Source of the DNA: Ruminococcaceae bacterium BL-4
Lineage (GTDB): Bacteria > Bacillota > Clostridia > Oscillospirales > Acutalibacteraceae
NCBI GenBank assembly: GCA_902809935.1
Contig: LR778134.1
Coordinates: 1,054,001-1,118,000, forward strand
Length of the DNA: 64,000 nucleotides
Direction of reading: 5' to 3'
A program made the translations under genes and the position numbers. Shown here piece after piece: positions 42,277-52,325 of the stretch. How positions within the stretch are numbered: position 1 is the first letter of the stretch; every line of letters starts with the position of its first letter. Under the pieces are notes generated by a model. It had not been told where the DNA came from. It did not search any database and saw only the letters and a program-made list of their open reading frames with translations.

Positions 42277-44319
42277 ATGGAGGTTTCTTCTGTGATTGAA
42301 AAAAAGAATATGCAAAAGCAAACTCCCCTTTATGGGAAGGTGGACGCACAGGCAAAGCCTGCGGACCAGTTTTTAGGGGGAGGAGTTGTCTTGTCTGCTC
42401 CGAAGGCGGAAACGCCAAAAAAGTCGGAGACACCAAAAAAGGCAGAGACGCCCACGAAAGATCAGGCAACAAAGCAATATCATTATCGCCGTCCGCGCAG
42501 ACCGGCACAGAAAAAGATTGAACCGGTTGCAAATGGACAGGGAGCTGGTTCTTCGGAGCATCGAGCACCGGCAGCTGCACAAAAGCCAAAGAATGTGCAA
42601 AATCAAAACACAAGACAGAATACACAGCGCAGTAGAAGGTCACGCACGAATCGTGCAGCGAAACCTTCTATTAAGGTGTATTTTCTTGGTGGACTCAACG
42701 AAGTTGGTAAAAACTTTACCCTTTTTGAGTGCGGCGATGACATGATGATCGTAGACTGTGGGATGGCATTTCCCGACGATGATATGCTGGGTGTCGATTT
42801 AGTCCTTCCGGATTTTACGTTCGTGGAGCGCAATGCAGATAAGATTCGGGGAATTGTCGTAACGCATGGACATGAAGATCATATCGGCGGACTTCCTTAT
42901 TTACTCAAGAAGGTAAATCTGCCGATTTATGCGACACGTTTGACACTGGCCTTAATTGAAGGAAAATTAAAAGAACAAGGCCTTAATAACAAAGTGAAAA
43001 TGCATGAAACAAAGCCTGGAGACCGGGTAAAACTCGGCTGTATGGAAGTGGAATTCATTCATGTTAACCATTCAATTCCGGATGCCGTAGGACTTGCAAT
43101 TCACTCTCCCGCAGGAACGGTTGTCCATACGGGTGACTTTAAAATCGATTGTACACCAACTTGGGGGGACATGATCGATCTTGGTCGCTTTGCTCAGCTT
43201 GGCAAAGAGGGAGTCCTTGCGCTGCTTGCGGATTCTACCAATGCAGAACGTCCCGGGTTTACGCAGACCGAAAGCCGAATTGCGACTTCTTTTGAGAATC
43301 TGTTTCGCCGTGCGGGCAAAAGTCGGATTATTGTGGCCACTTTTGCAAGTAATATCGGCAGAGTACAGCAGATTATTGATTGTGCGGTAAAGTATGGCCG
43401 TAAAGTGGCGCTTTCCGGACGCAGTATGCTCAATGTGATGGGAATTGGCGTGGAAAAAGGCTATCTCCATGTGCCGGAAGGTGTTTTAATCGATATTGAT
43501 TTGATTAAAAAATATCCGCCGGAACAGATCGTCTTGATTACAACCGGAAGTCAGGGCGAGCCTATGAGCGCTTTATCCCGTATGGCATTTGCTGATCACC
43601 GCAAGGTGGAAGTAGGACCGGGGGACTTTATTATTATTTCTGCGCGCCCGATTCCCGGCAATGAAAAATCAGTCGGGAATGTGATCGATGAATTGATGAA
43701 GCGCGGCTGCGAAGTCGTTTATGAGTCTATGTATGAGATCCATGTTTCCGGTCATGCCTGCCAGGAAGAGCTCAAATTAATGCAGGGCATTGTCAAACCG
43801 AAATATTTTATTCCGGTGCATGGAGAGCAGAAAATGCTTCAGAAACATGCACGCCTTGCCTATTCCATGGGAAAAACGCCGCAGGAAGTCTGCATTGCAG
43901 ATATCGGCGATGTTGTGGAAATCAACGAAAATCATATGAAAAAACTGGCACCGGTTCCCGCAGGACGCGTCCTTGTAGATGGGCTTGGCGTAGGGGATGT
44001 AGGAAGTATTGTTCTGCGTGACCGTAAACATTTGGCTGAAGATGGACTGATTGTTGTTGTGTGTACAATTTCCGCCGACAGTGGACATGTAGTAGCCGGA
44101 CCGGATGTTGTTTCGAGAGGATTTGTTTATGTCAGAGAAAATGAATCTCTGATGGATGATGCAAAAGATCTTGTTTATTCAGTGCTTGAAAATTGTGCCG
44201 GAAATGGCATTCGGGACTGGGGAACACTTAAAACGCATATTAAGGATGCTCTTTCTCATTTGCTGTATGACCGTACCCGCCGCAGCCCAATGATTTTGCC
44301 GGTAATTATGGAGGTTTGA
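42277..44319 (+). CDS. rnj: Ribonuclease J with long basic N-terminal extension
   Basis: 5'-exo/endoribonuclease of the metallo-beta-lactamase/beta-CASP family, a main mRNA decay enzyme in Firmicutes. The core begins near KVYFLGGLNEVGKNFT and carries HGHEDHIGG, the HTGDFK segment, and the beta-CASP and C-terminal domains, ~555 residues as usual. Before it lie ~125 residues rich in Lys, Pro, Ala, Gln and Arg (repeated ETPKKSETPKKAETP, then RRPRRPAQ and RSRRSRTNR), probably disordered and RNA-binding. I chose the ATG at 42277; a GTG at 42232 has its ribosome site only one base away. Confidence 0.93.
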   Translation: MEVSSVIEKKNMQKQTPLYGKVDAQAKPADQFLGGGVVLSAPKAETPKKSETPKKAETPTKDQATKQYHYRRPRRPAQKKIEPVANGQGAGSSEHRAPAAAQKPKNVQNQNTRQNTQRSRRSRTNRAAKPSIKVYFLGGLNEVGKNFTLFECGDDMMIVDCGMAFPDDDMLGVDLVLPDFTFVERNADKIRGIVVTHGHEDHIGGLPYLLKKVNLPIYATRLTLALIEGKLKEQGLNNKVKMHETKPGDRVKLGCMEVEFIHVNHSIPDAVGLAIHSPAGTVVHTGDFKIDCTPTWGDMIDLGRFAQLGKEGVLALLADSTNAERPGFTQTESRIATSFENLFRRAGKSRIIVATFASNIGRVQQIIDCAVKYGRKVALSGRSMLNVMGIGVEKGYLHVPEGVLIDIDLIKKYPPEQIVLITTGSQGEPMSALSRMAFADHRKVEVGPGDFIIISARPIPGNEKSVGNVIDELMKRGCEVVYESMYEIHVSGHACQEELKLMQGIVKPKYFIPVHGEQKMLQKHARLAYSMGKTPQEVCIADIGDVVEINENHMKKLAPVPAGRVLVDGLGVGDVGSIVLRDRKHLAEDGLIVVVCTISADSGHVVAGPDVVSRGFVYVRENESLMDDAKDLVYSVLENCAGNGIRDWGTLKTHIKDALSHLLYDRTRRSPMILPVIMEV

Positions 44320-44364
44320 CCTTTTCCTTAAATAAGGTCTGCAAAAAGAGGTAAGGAAAGAATT

Positions 44365-46332
44365 ATGAAACACAGAGTATGGGTATCTTCGCCGATTTAT
44401 TTGATTTTGGCGATCATCATGTTGGTTATGGCCTGCTTCTCTTTCCCATGGAACCGCGCAGTATTCGCGATAGAAATGGGGTTAGCGGTCGTCGCTGTTA
44501 TGGTGGTACTAATCTCTAACTTCTATTTCCGCAGCTATGTAGGGACTTCTGTAAAAGCAGCGGAGAGAGTGCTTTCACTGAATGAAACGTCGGCGTTGCA
44601 GCAATTTACAATGCCGGTGGCACTTTCAGGGCCAGCGGGAGATGTTGTTTGGGTAAATGATGCGTTTGTCAATACGATCAGTCCACATAAAGAATGCCGG
44701 GGTGAAAACGTTCTGCGCTTTATTTATCCCCATACTCTGGAGCAGATCCTCAAAAATGCAGGAACAGATGTGACAATCGATCAACGTCAGTATACGGTGT
44801 TTGCTGCAAAGACAAAATTGGGCTGTCTGCTCTATTTTATTGATGATACTTACTATAAGGAAATCAACAGAGAATATGTGGATCGTCATCCTGTGGTGTG
44901 CCTTGCATACTTTGATAATCGGGAAGAGTTGGCAAGGGATATCAATTCTTCGGAAGATAACCGAATTGCTTCCGAAGTTGAAAGTGCGCTTTTTAACTGG
45001 GCACAGAGCATGGGCGGATTTTCTTATCGTGTCAATAATGGGCGCTATTTGATTTTAAGCGATGAAATGCATATTCGAGAGGCGATGGAACATCGTTTTC
45101 AGATCCTCGATACGGTCCGTAATATTAAGTCGACGGATCACAGGAGCGCTACCGTTTCGATTGGAATCGGCAGAGGTGCCAGCTCTCAGCAGGCCAGTGA
45201 AGAATGGGCTCGCCGCGCGTTGGATATGGCTTTGGGGCGTGGCGGCGATCAGGTTGCGGTAAAACAGAAAGATGATTCTTATGAGTTCTTTGGAGGACTT
45301 TCCAAAGGAGTGGAAAAGCACGATAAGGTGCGTACCCGCGTAATTGCTGCAACACTTTCCGATCGGGTCAGGCAGAGCGATACGGTGCTGATTATGGGCC
45401 ATAAGTTTAGTGATCTGGACGCAATCGGCTCATCAATCGGATTATGGAGCGCCGTTACCCGCGCATTGCAGAAGCCTGCATACGTCGTCGTTAATGAAGC
45501 GCAGAGCCTTGCAGGTCCGCTGATTCAAAAGATGAATGATGAGGGAGAAGAAGATTGCTTCCTTTCTCCAAATGATGCACTGGCGTTAGTTTCTCCCCGT
45601 ACCCTTCTGGTTGTAATGGATACCCATAGTCCGGAATTTGTTGAAAGTCCGGAACTGCTGAAGGCGGTTTCTAAAGTGGTGGTTATCGACCATCACCGCC
45701 TAATGGTAAAGCATATCGAAAATGCGGTGGTCTTTTATCATGAACCATATGCCAGCTCAACATCCGAGATGGTAGCGGAACTCGTACAGTATATCGGGGA
45801 GAATGTGTTGACCCGCACAGAGGCGGAAGCACTTTTGGCAGGCATCATGTTGGATACCAAGAGCTTTTCTCTTAAAACAGGGGTGCGTACTTTTGAAGCT
45901 GCAGCTTATCTGCGCCGACGTGGTGCGGATACGGTAACGGTCAAACGGTTATTTTCCGACAGCTTTGATACATATAAAACGAAGTATCGGATCGTTTCCA
46001 GTGCAGACCTTTTGGATGGCTGTGCAGTTGCTTATACGGAGCAGGAGCTGCCAAATCTTAAAATTGCTTCGGCTCAGGCGGCGGATGAGCTTTTGACGAT
46101 TGAAGGCGTAATGGCTTCATTTGTAATTTATCCTTCAGACGGAGTTATGAATGTTTCTGCCCGCAGTATGGGGGATATGAATGTTCAGCTTGTGATGGAG
46201 GCAATGGGCGGCGGCGGTCACCTTACCATGGCAGGAGCCCAAATCAAAGATGCGACGGTGGAACAAGTACGCAGTCAGCTAATAGAAATTTTGCGCGCCG
46301 GGATCGGCCGCGGAACGATTCAGAAAAAATAG
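44365..46332 (+). CDS. gdpP: Cyclic-di-AMP phosphodiesterase, GdpP type
   Basis: 655 residues: two membrane helices (about 10-55), a degenerate PAS (~75-170), a degenerate GGDEF (~185-310; the loop reads NNGRYL), then DHH (~340-500) and DHHA1 (~580-645). Catalytic metal motifs GHKFSDLDAIGSSIG, VMDTHSPEFV, VIDHHRLM and GGGGHLTMAG are intact. Hydrolyses c-di-AMP to pApA, tuning potassium and wall homeostasis. AAGGAAAG precedes the ATG. gdpP-rplI-dnaB is a conserved Firmicutes order. Confidence 0.96.
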   Translation: MKHRVWVSSPIYLILAIIMLVMACFSFPWNRAVFAIEMGLAVVAVMVVLISNFYFRSYVGTSVKAAERVLSLNETSALQQFTMPVALSGPAGDVVWVNDAFVNTISPHKECRGENVLRFIYPHTLEQILKNAGTDVTIDQRQYTVFAAKTKLGCLLYFIDDTYYKEINREYVDRHPVVCLAYFDNREELARDINSSEDNRIASEVESALFNWAQSMGGFSYRVNNGRYLILSDEMHIREAMEHRFQILDTVRNIKSTDHRSATVSIGIGRGASSQQASEEWARRALDMALGRGGDQVAVKQKDDSYEFFGGLSKGVEKHDKVRTRVIAATLSDRVRQSDTVLIMGHKFSDLDAIGSSIGLWSAVTRALQKPAYVVVNEAQSLAGPLIQKMNDEGEEDCFLSPNDALALVSPRTLLVVMDTHSPEFVESPELLKAVSKVVVIDHHRLMVKHIENAVVFYHEPYASSTSEMVAELVQYIGENVLTRTEAEALLAGIMLDTKSFSLKTGVRTFEAAAYLRRRGADTVTVKRLFSDSFDTYKTKYRIVSSADLLDGCAVAYTEQELPNLKIASAQAADELLTIEGVMASFVIYPSDGVMNVSARSMGDMNVQLVMEAMGGGGHLTMAGAQIKDATVEQVRSQLIEILRAGIGRGTIQKK

Positions 46333-46344
46333 GAGGGCTTTTTG

Positions 46345-46791
46345 ATGAAGGTTGTTTTGTTGGCAGATATAAAATCTCATGGAAAAAAAGGGGAACTTGT
46401 AAACGTAAGCGACGGTTATGCCCGCAATTATCTTTTCCCCCATAAATTAGCAAAAGAGGCAAATGCAGAGGCAATGAACGAAATTCGCAATGCAGAAGCT
46501 TCTAAAGCTCACAAGATTGCGGTAGAAACAGAAAATGCAGAAGCAGCGGCAAAACTTTTAAATGGAAAGAGCGTAAAGATTACTGCGAAAGCTGGCCAGG
46601 GCGGTAGGCTTTTTGGTTCGGTTACTGCAAAAGAAATTGCAGAAAAGCTTCAGAAAGATTATAATGTAACTGCTGATAAGCGGAAAATTGTTCTCGATAC
46701 AGAGATTAAAGCTTTTGGCACTTATAATTGTGAGATCAAGCTTTATAATGGGGTTTCTGCGAAGATTTATGTCGTTGTATCGGAAGCTTAA
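46345..46791 (+). CDS. rplI: 50S ribosomal protein L9
   Basis: 148 residues, with the signature start [36 protein letters not shown], a long connecting helix rich in Ala, Glu and Lys, and the C-terminal domain ([15 protein letters not shown]). The ATG at 46345 is 8 nt from AGGAGG; a TTG one codon earlier is less likely. It starts 12 bp after gdpP. Confidence 0.98.
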   Translation: MKVVLLADIKSHGKKGELVNVSDGYARNYLFPHKLAKEANAEAMNEIRNAEASKAHKIAVETENAEAAAKLLNGKSVKITAKAGQGGRLFGSVTAKEIAEKLQKDYNVTADKRKIVLDTEIKAFGTYNCEIKLYNGVSAKIYVVVSEA

Positions 46792-46805
46792 ACAAAGATG
46801 ATACT

Positions 46806-46848
46806 AAGGTGATCGCGGACGAACTTTTCGTTTGCGGTCGCTTTTATT
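46806..46848 (+). terminator. Weak hairpin between rplI and dnaB
   Basis: GATCGCGGACGAAC and GTTTGCGGTCGC form an imperfect stem followed by TTTTATT. It may partly separate rplI from dnaB expression. Confidence 0.5.
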
Positions 46849-46872
46849 CCATACGAGAAAGGGAGAATTTCT

Positions 46873-48243
46873 ATGGCAGAGACTGCAAAATCCTATGATG
46901 GGCTAAATCTACCGTTTAGCCCCGAAGCAGAACAGTCTGTTCTTGGCGCGATTCTGCTGGATTCTTCCTGCCTTGATCGGGTGATGGATTTTCTTCCGAA
47001 ACCGGAATATTTTTATCAGTCTAATAATGCCTTGATTTATGGGGTTATGCTCGACATGGCTTCTTTAGGGCAGTCGATTGACTTTGTAACGGTGCTTGAA
47101 AAGCTTAAAACCACAGAAAATTTTGATGAGGCGGATGGTAAGACTTATCTTTTGCAGATGATGGAGCTGGTGCCTTCCGTCAATAATGTGGAAAGCTATG
47201 CGAAGATTATCCGGGATAAATATGATGTTCGCTCTCTGATTATTGCAGCGAGAGAAATTTTGGAAGAGGCGGGGGCTGGTACTGCCGATTCAGATACTTT
47301 GCTGGATGCTGCGGAACAGCGCATTTTTGATATTCGGCAGGGCAAAAATATGCAGGGACTTCAGAAAATCAGTGAAATCCTCATGCAGACCTTTGATCGT
47401 CTGGACTTGCTCAATTCTCCTGATAAAGATCAGTTTCGTGCGATTCCAACCGGCATCAAATCGTTGGATGATACGATTACCGGGCTCAACCGAACCGATC
47501 TGATCCTTTTGGCGGCAAGACCTGGCATGGGCAAAACCAGCTTTGCACTTAATATTGCGCGTAACGCGGCGGTGAAATGCCAGAAAAGAGTTGCTTTTTT
47601 CTCTTTGGAAATGACAAAAGAACAGTTGGTCTCCCGATTGCTTTCTACAGAAGCGATGGTGGGAGGCGTAAAATTGCGTACCGGTAAGTTAGCGGACGAT
47701 GAATGGGTACGAATTATTGAAGCCGGCGATATTCTCAATAAGACCCAGATGTATTTTGATGATAATGCAGGCATTACCGTTTCTGAGATGAAGTCCAAAC
47801 TTCGTCGTCTGCGGGATGTTGATCTGGTTATCATCGACTATTTGCAGCTGATGTCCGGCGGAAAGCACATTGATAACCGAGTACAGGAGATTTCACAGAT
47901 TACCCGAAATCTTAAAATTATGGCAAAGGAACTCAATGTTCCGGTTATCTGCCTGTCACAGCTTTCCCGTGACAGTGAAAAACGAACTGATCATCGGCCG
48001 ATGCTGTCCGATCTGCGTGATTCCGGCTCCATTGAACAGGATGCTGATATTGTTCTATTTTTGTATCGCGAAGCGTATTATGCCAATCAGGAGAATGCTG
48101 AAGCGCCCGATCCTGACAGCGATGTTAACAGCGGCGAATGTATTGTTGCAAAGAACCGTCATGGTGAGACGCGAGCGGTTCCTCTGCATTGGCAGGGAGA
48201 ATTTATGCGCTTTACCGCGCAGGAGGTAGTGCGCAATGAATGA
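46873..48243 (+). CDS. dnaB: Replicative DNA helicase
   Basis: 456 residues: N-terminal DnaB domain (PFSPEAEQSVLGAILLD), linker, and RecA-like motor with Walker A AARPGMGKTSFALN, Walker B VIIDYLQLMSG, and the arginine finger region RDSGSIEQDADIVLFLYR. No intein interrupts it. AAAGGGAG precedes the ATG. It overlaps tilS by 8 bp. Confidence 0.98.
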   Translation: MAETAKSYDGLNLPFSPEAEQSVLGAILLDSSCLDRVMDFLPKPEYFYQSNNALIYGVMLDMASLGQSIDFVTVLEKLKTTENFDEADGKTYLLQMMELVPSVNNVESYAKIIRDKYDVRSLIIAAREILEEAGAGTADSDTLLDAAEQRIFDIRQGKNMQGLQKISEILMQTFDRLDLLNSPDKDQFRAIPTGIKSLDDTITGLNRTDLILLAARPGMGKTSFALNIARNAAVKCQKRVAFFSLEMTKEQLVSRLLSTEAMVGGVKLRTGKLADDEWVRIIEAGDILNKTQMYFDDNAGITVSEMKSKLRRLRDVDLVIIDYLQLMSGGKHIDNRVQEISQITRNLKIMAKELNVPVICLSQLSRDSEKRTDHRPMLSDLRDSGSIEQDADIVLFLYREAYYANQENAEAPDPDSDVNSGECIVAKNRHGETRAVPLHWQGEFMRFTAQEVVRNE

Positions 48244-49630
48244 TGATTTGATCTCCGCTCAAAAAGCGGAGATTTTGCTTATTGAGCAGAAAGCTGAGCA
48301 GTTTGTAGTTTCGGAAAAAATGTTTCCAAAAGGCGGAACTGTGATTGTGGGCGTTTCAGGAGGAGCGGATTCAACTGCGTTGCTGCATTTTTTAAAGAAT
48401 CATGCAGAAAAGTGGAATCTTTCTCTGATTGCGGCGCATGTTAATCATGGACTGCGTGGGGAAAGTGCCGATCACGATGAAGCTTTTGTTAAGGAATGCT
48501 GCCAAAAATGGGCAATTCCCTGCCGCGTTTTGCATGAAGATGTAGCGGCCCTTTCTAAAAAGCGCAAAGAGGGGCTGGAAGCATGCGGTCGTTATGTTCG
48601 TTATACGTTTTTTAAGGCCTTAGCAAAAGAAAATGGTGCGGTCGCTATCGCAACTGCGCATACGGCTTCGGATCAGGCAGAAACGGTTTTGATGCACCTT
48701 TGCCGCGGAGCCGGAGCGAAAGGCCTTTCTGGAATTTCTCCGGTTCATGAGGGGATTGTGCGGCCGCTTTTGTGCTTGACAAGAAAAGAGATTGAAGTGT
48801 ATTGTAATGGGTATCATTTGTCTTATTGTGAGGACGAAACAAATTGGGATCTTGATTTTTCCCGCAATAAAATTCGTCGGCAGGTGATTCCAGTTTTAAA
48901 AACGTTAAATCCAAAGGTGGAGACTGCAGTTTCAGGAGCTGCTTTTCGCCTGAGGGAAGATGATAATTGCCTTTTTGAAATGGCAAAAAGCGCTTTAGAA
49001 CAAGCGGCACATGGGCTCGGATGGGAAACTTCCAGTTTGATGAAACAACCGCGACCCGTACGGCTGCGCGCACTTTTTTTGGCTGCAAAAAAGAATGGTG
49101 CAGGAGAACTTTCTGCTGATCATCTTTTGAATTTGGATCTGCTTCTTTTGCAAGGTGGAAAAATCACACTGACTTTAGGCCTCCATGCAGAGGTTCAGCA
49201 GGGAATCTTGTTTTTTGGGGACCCTAAAAAACAAAGGTTTGCGATTCCTTTGTCTTTTCCTGAAACGATTCTTCCGGATGGAAGACGACTTTTGGTGCGG
49301 AAAATTTCTCAAAAAGAACTGAAAAATGATTCGAAATTTCATAATTTGTTCTTTTTTAATTTGCTGAATTATGCTACAATTAGCAAGAATACTGTAGTAA
49401 GGACCCAGTTAGAGGGCGATCGCTTTCGCCCAGCTGGAAGAGGAATTTCAAAACCGCTGCGCCGAATGATGAATGAAGCACATATTCCGCCTTATCTGCG
49501 GGAAAATTCCATTTTGCTGGAACGAGAAGGGGAAATTCTCTGGGCCGAAGGCCTTGGAGCTTCCGAATCCGCGCGGCCGGGGGTTGACCGGCAAAATGCG
49601 ATGATTATCATAAAGGAGAACGGTTTATGA
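48236..49630 (+). CDS. tilS: tRNA(Ile)-lysidine synthase
   Basis: Converts C34 of the tRNA-Ile CAU anticodon to lysidine. 464 residues: PP-loop VGVSGGADSTALLHF, then HVNHGLRGESADHDE, HTASDQAETVLM and NWDLDFSRNKIR, followed by the substrate-binding and C-terminal TilS_C domains (EGDRFRPAGRG). It overlaps dnaB and hpt, as tilS-hpt-ftsH does in many Firmicutes. Confidence 0.97.
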   Translation: MNDDLISAQKAEILLIEQKAEQFVVSEKMFPKGGTVIVGVSGGADSTALLHFLKNHAEKWNLSLIAAHVNHGLRGESADHDEAFVKECCQKWAIPCRVLHEDVAALSKKRKEGLEACGRYVRYTFFKALAKENGAVAIATAHTASDQAETVLMHLCRGAGAKGLSGISPVHEGIVRPLLCLTRKEIEVYCNGYHLSYCEDETNWDLDFSRNKIRRQVIPVLKTLNPKVETAVSGAAFRLREDDNCLFEMAKSALEQAAHGLGWETSSLMKQPRPVRLRALFLAAKKNGAGELSADHLLNLDLLLLQGGKITLTLGLHAEVQQGILFFGDPKKQRFAIPLSFPETILPDGRRLLVRKISQKELKNDSKFHNLFFFNLLNYATISKNTVVRTQLEGDRFRPAGRGISKPLRRMMNEAHIPPYLRENSILLEREGEILWAEGLGASESARPGVDRQNAMIIIKENGL

Positions 49631-50178
49631 GTCAGAATATGATGGATGATATCGAGAAAGTTTTGTATAGTGAAGAAGATCTTCAGAAAATTGTACAGAG
49701 AGTCGGCAAACAGATCAGTGAGGATTATCAGAACAAAAATTTACTTTTGGTAAGCGTTTTAAAAGGCTCTGTTGTATTTATGGCAGACCTGATGCGTGCG
49801 ATTACCGTACCTTGTGAGGTCGATTTTATGTCGGTTTCCAGCTATGGTTCAGGTACCAAAACTTCCGGCGTTGTTAAAATCACAAAAGACCTTGATATCA
49901 ATCTGGAAGGATATGACCTTTTGGTTGTTGAAGATATCCTTGACAGCGGGATGACATTGTCTTATATTTTAGAGATGATGCGTGACCGTAAACCGAACAG
50001 CATTAAGCTTTGCACGTTATTTGATAAACCGGAACGCCGAACCGTAGATGTACAGGCTGATTATGTGGGCGGAATCGTTCCGGATGAATTTATTGTAGGA
50101 TACGGACTTGACTATGCTCAAAAATATCGCAACCTTCCTTTTGTGGGCATTTTGAAGCCGAAAGTATACGGTGGTTAA
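49627..50178 (+). CDS. hpt: Hypoxanthine phosphoribosyltransferase
   Basis: Purine salvage enzyme forming IMP (and often GMP). 183 residues; the PRPP-binding VVEDILDSGMTLSYI, the SVLKGSVVFMADL substrate loop, and the SSYGSGTKTSG flexible loop are intact. It overlaps the tilS stop by 4 bp and precedes ftsH by 15 bp. Confidence 0.97.
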   Translation: MSQNMMDDIEKVLYSEEDLQKIVQRVGKQISEDYQNKNLLLVSVLKGSVVFMADLMRAITVPCEVDFMSVSSYGSGTKTSGVVKITKDLDINLEGYDLLVVEDILDSGMTLSYILEMMRDRKPNSIKLCTLFDKPERRTVDVQADYVGGIVPDEFIVGYGLDYAQKYRNLPFVGILKPKVYGG

Positions 50179-50193
50179 GGAGTTGATTAAAAC

Positions 50194-52221
50194 TTGAATA
50201 ATAAAAAGGGCATGCGCAACCTGATCCTTGTGGTTTGTATCCCGATTATTCTGATGATTGTAATCGCTTCGGTTTATGGAAATAATACGACGAAAACATA
50301 CGATTATTCAGATATTATTGGATACTTTAAATCGGAGCAGGTAGAGGAATATTCGTTGGATTACGGTACCGGTCAACTGGTATTGAAACTCAACGACAAA
50401 GACAATACAACCATCAATTATGTAGTAGCGAATGTCATTACTTTTTATCAGAAAGTTGATCCGATGGTTGAAAAATACAATGCGGATCATACGGATGCCC
50501 CTATGGTGGAGAAGCATATCCGTGCCCGTGAGGTAAGCTGGCTTTCTACTTTGGCGCCAATGTTGATCGCAATTGTCGGCATGGCGGTCATCTACTATTT
50601 CTTCTTTAGAAAGCTTAGCGCTGGAATGGGAGAGCCGGGCAAACAGATGAATTTCGGCAAAGCCAAGGTCAAAAAGATGTCTGACGAAAAGAGAAAGACA
50701 ACTTTTGCAGATGTTGCCGGTGCCGATGAGGAAAAAGAAGAGCTTTCTGAAATTGTAGAGTTCCTTAAGAATCCTCAGAAATATAATGAACTGGGCGCAA
50801 GAATTCCGAAAGGAGTTTTGCTAGTGGGCCCTCCCGGTACCGGTAAAACATTGCTGGCACGAGCAGTCGCCGGAGAAGCGGGCGTTCCATTTTTCTCAAT
50901 TTCCGGTTCTGATTTTGTTGAGATGTTTGTTGGTGTTGGTGCATCGCGTGTACGTGATTTGTTTGAACAGGCGAAGAAAAACAGTCCCTGCATTATTTTT
51001 ATTGATGAAATTGATGCAGTCGGTCGTCAACGTGGCGCCGGACTTGGCGGTGGGCACGATGAACGCGAGCAGACCCTGAATCAGTTGCTGGTCGAGATGG
51101 ACGGCTTTGGTGCAAATGAAGGCGTCATTATGATTGCGGCGACGAACCGCCCGGATATTTTGGATCCGGCTTTAATGCGTCCGGGACGTTTTGACCGTCA
51201 GGTGACGGTTGGGTATCCGGATATTAAAGGCAGAGAGGCAATCCTTCATGTTCATGCCCGCGGGAAGCCTTTGGCACCGGATGTGGATATGAAAACGATT
51301 GCAGGTTCAACAGCTGGATTTACCGGTGCAGATTTGGAAAACCTTTTGAACGAAGCTGCTCTGCTTTCTGCTAGAAAAGGTCTCAAAGCAATTACAATGT
51401 TAGAGATCGAAGAGGCTACAATTAAGGTCATGATGGGCACGGAAAAGAAGAGCCATATCATGAGTGATAAAGAAAAGAAATTGACAGCTTATCATGAAGG
51501 CGGTCATGCGGTGGCAACCTATTATTGCCCGACGCAGGATCCAGTTCATCAGATTTCCATTATTCCGCGCGGAATGGCCGGTGGCTATACGATGTCGGTC
51601 CCGACAGAAGATCGTTCCTACAAGACAAAGAAAGAAATGAAGGAAGATCTGGTCGTACTTTTGGGCGGTCGTGTTGCAGAAGCAATTACGTTGGACGATA
51701 TTTCCACTGGTGCTTCTAATGATATTGAACGTGCCACAAAGCTTGCACGTGCTATGATCACGAAATACGGAATGACAGAAGCTTTGGGTCCCATCACCTA
51801 TGGGCAGGATCAGGGTGAACCATTCCTTGGCCGGGATATGGGTCATATTCGGGATTATTCCGAAGCGACTGCATCGGCAATCGATAAAGAGATTCGCAGT
51901 ATCATGAACGATGCTTACACCAGAACACATGAAATTTTGGAACAGCATCTTGATCAGCTGCATGATGTCGCAGCTTTTCTGTTTAAACATGAAAAGATGA
52001 GCGGAGAAGAGTTCCGCCTAGTAATGGAAGGGAAAATGCAGGCACTTCCTACAGAGGATACGAATGCTTTGCCGCCGAATGGGGAAACTCCTCAGAAAAC
52101 GGAACAACAGTCGGAAAAATCTTCTGAAGAGACTTTAAAAGCGGATTCTGAATCGGAAAATGCACAGGAAAATTCGAGTGATCAAAAGCCGGATTCTCCT
52201 CAGAACCCCTCAGCTGAATAA
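50194..52221 (+). CDS. ftsH: ATP-dependent zinc metalloprotease FtsH
   Basis: Membrane-anchored AAA+ protease. 675 residues from a TTG at 50194 (AAGGAG 11 nt upstream); an ATG at 50212 is the alternative. One helix lies near 7-28 and another near 107-130, with an extracytoplasmic domain between. Walker A GPPGTGKT, Walker B IIFIDEID, the SRH with [23 protein letters not shown], and the zinc motif HEGGHA are intact. The last ~55 residues are acidic, Ser/Glu/Gln-rich and probably disordered. Confidence 0.97.
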   Translation: MNNKKGMRNLILVVCIPIILMIVIASVYGNNTTKTYDYSDIIGYFKSEQVEEYSLDYGTGQLVLKLNDKDNTTINYVVANVITFYQKVDPMVEKYNADHTDAPMVEKHIRAREVSWLSTLAPMLIAIVGMAVIYYFFFRKLSAGMGEPGKQMNFGKAKVKKMSDEKRKTTFADVAGADEEKEELSEIVEFLKNPQKYNELGARIPKGVLLVGPPGTGKTLLARAVAGEAGVPFFSISGSDFVEMFVGVGASRVRDLFEQAKKNSPCIIFIDEIDAVGRQRGAGLGGGHDEREQTLNQLLVEMDGFGANEGVIMIAATNRPDILDPALMRPGRFDRQVTVGYPDIKGREAILHVHARGKPLAPDVDMKTIAGSTAGFTGADLENLLNEAALLSARKGLKAITMLEIEEATIKVMMGTEKKSHIMSDKEKKLTAYHEGGHAVATYYCPTQDPVHQISIIPRGMAGGYTMSVPTEDRSYKTKKEMKEDLVVLLGGRVAEAITLDDISTGASNDIERATKLARAMITKYGMTEALGPITYGQDQGEPFLGRDMGHIRDYSEATASAIDKEIRSIMNDAYTRTHEILEQHLDQLHDVAAFLFKHEKMSGEEFRLVMEGKMQALPTEDTNALPPNGETPQKTEQQSEKSSEETLKADSESENAQENSSDQKPDSPQNPSAE

Positions 52222-52226
52222 TTTGA

Positions 52227-52263
52227 AAGGGGAATGAACAAAATCATTCTCCTTCTTTTTTTG
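52227..52263 (+). terminator. Intrinsic terminator after ftsH
   Basis: AAGGGGAATGA and TCATTCTCCTT pair around a 6-nt loop, then CTTTTTTT. Confidence 0.85.
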
Positions 52264-52325
52264 AGAAATTCCCATTGGAAAAAATTTCAGGGATTCCCTG
52301 TTTAAAAAGGGAAAAAGGAGGAAAA

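Noticed and set aside
42361-42480. The ETPKK repeats of RNase J as a separate repeat array
   Set aside because: They are in-frame, protein-level low complexity within a single gene.
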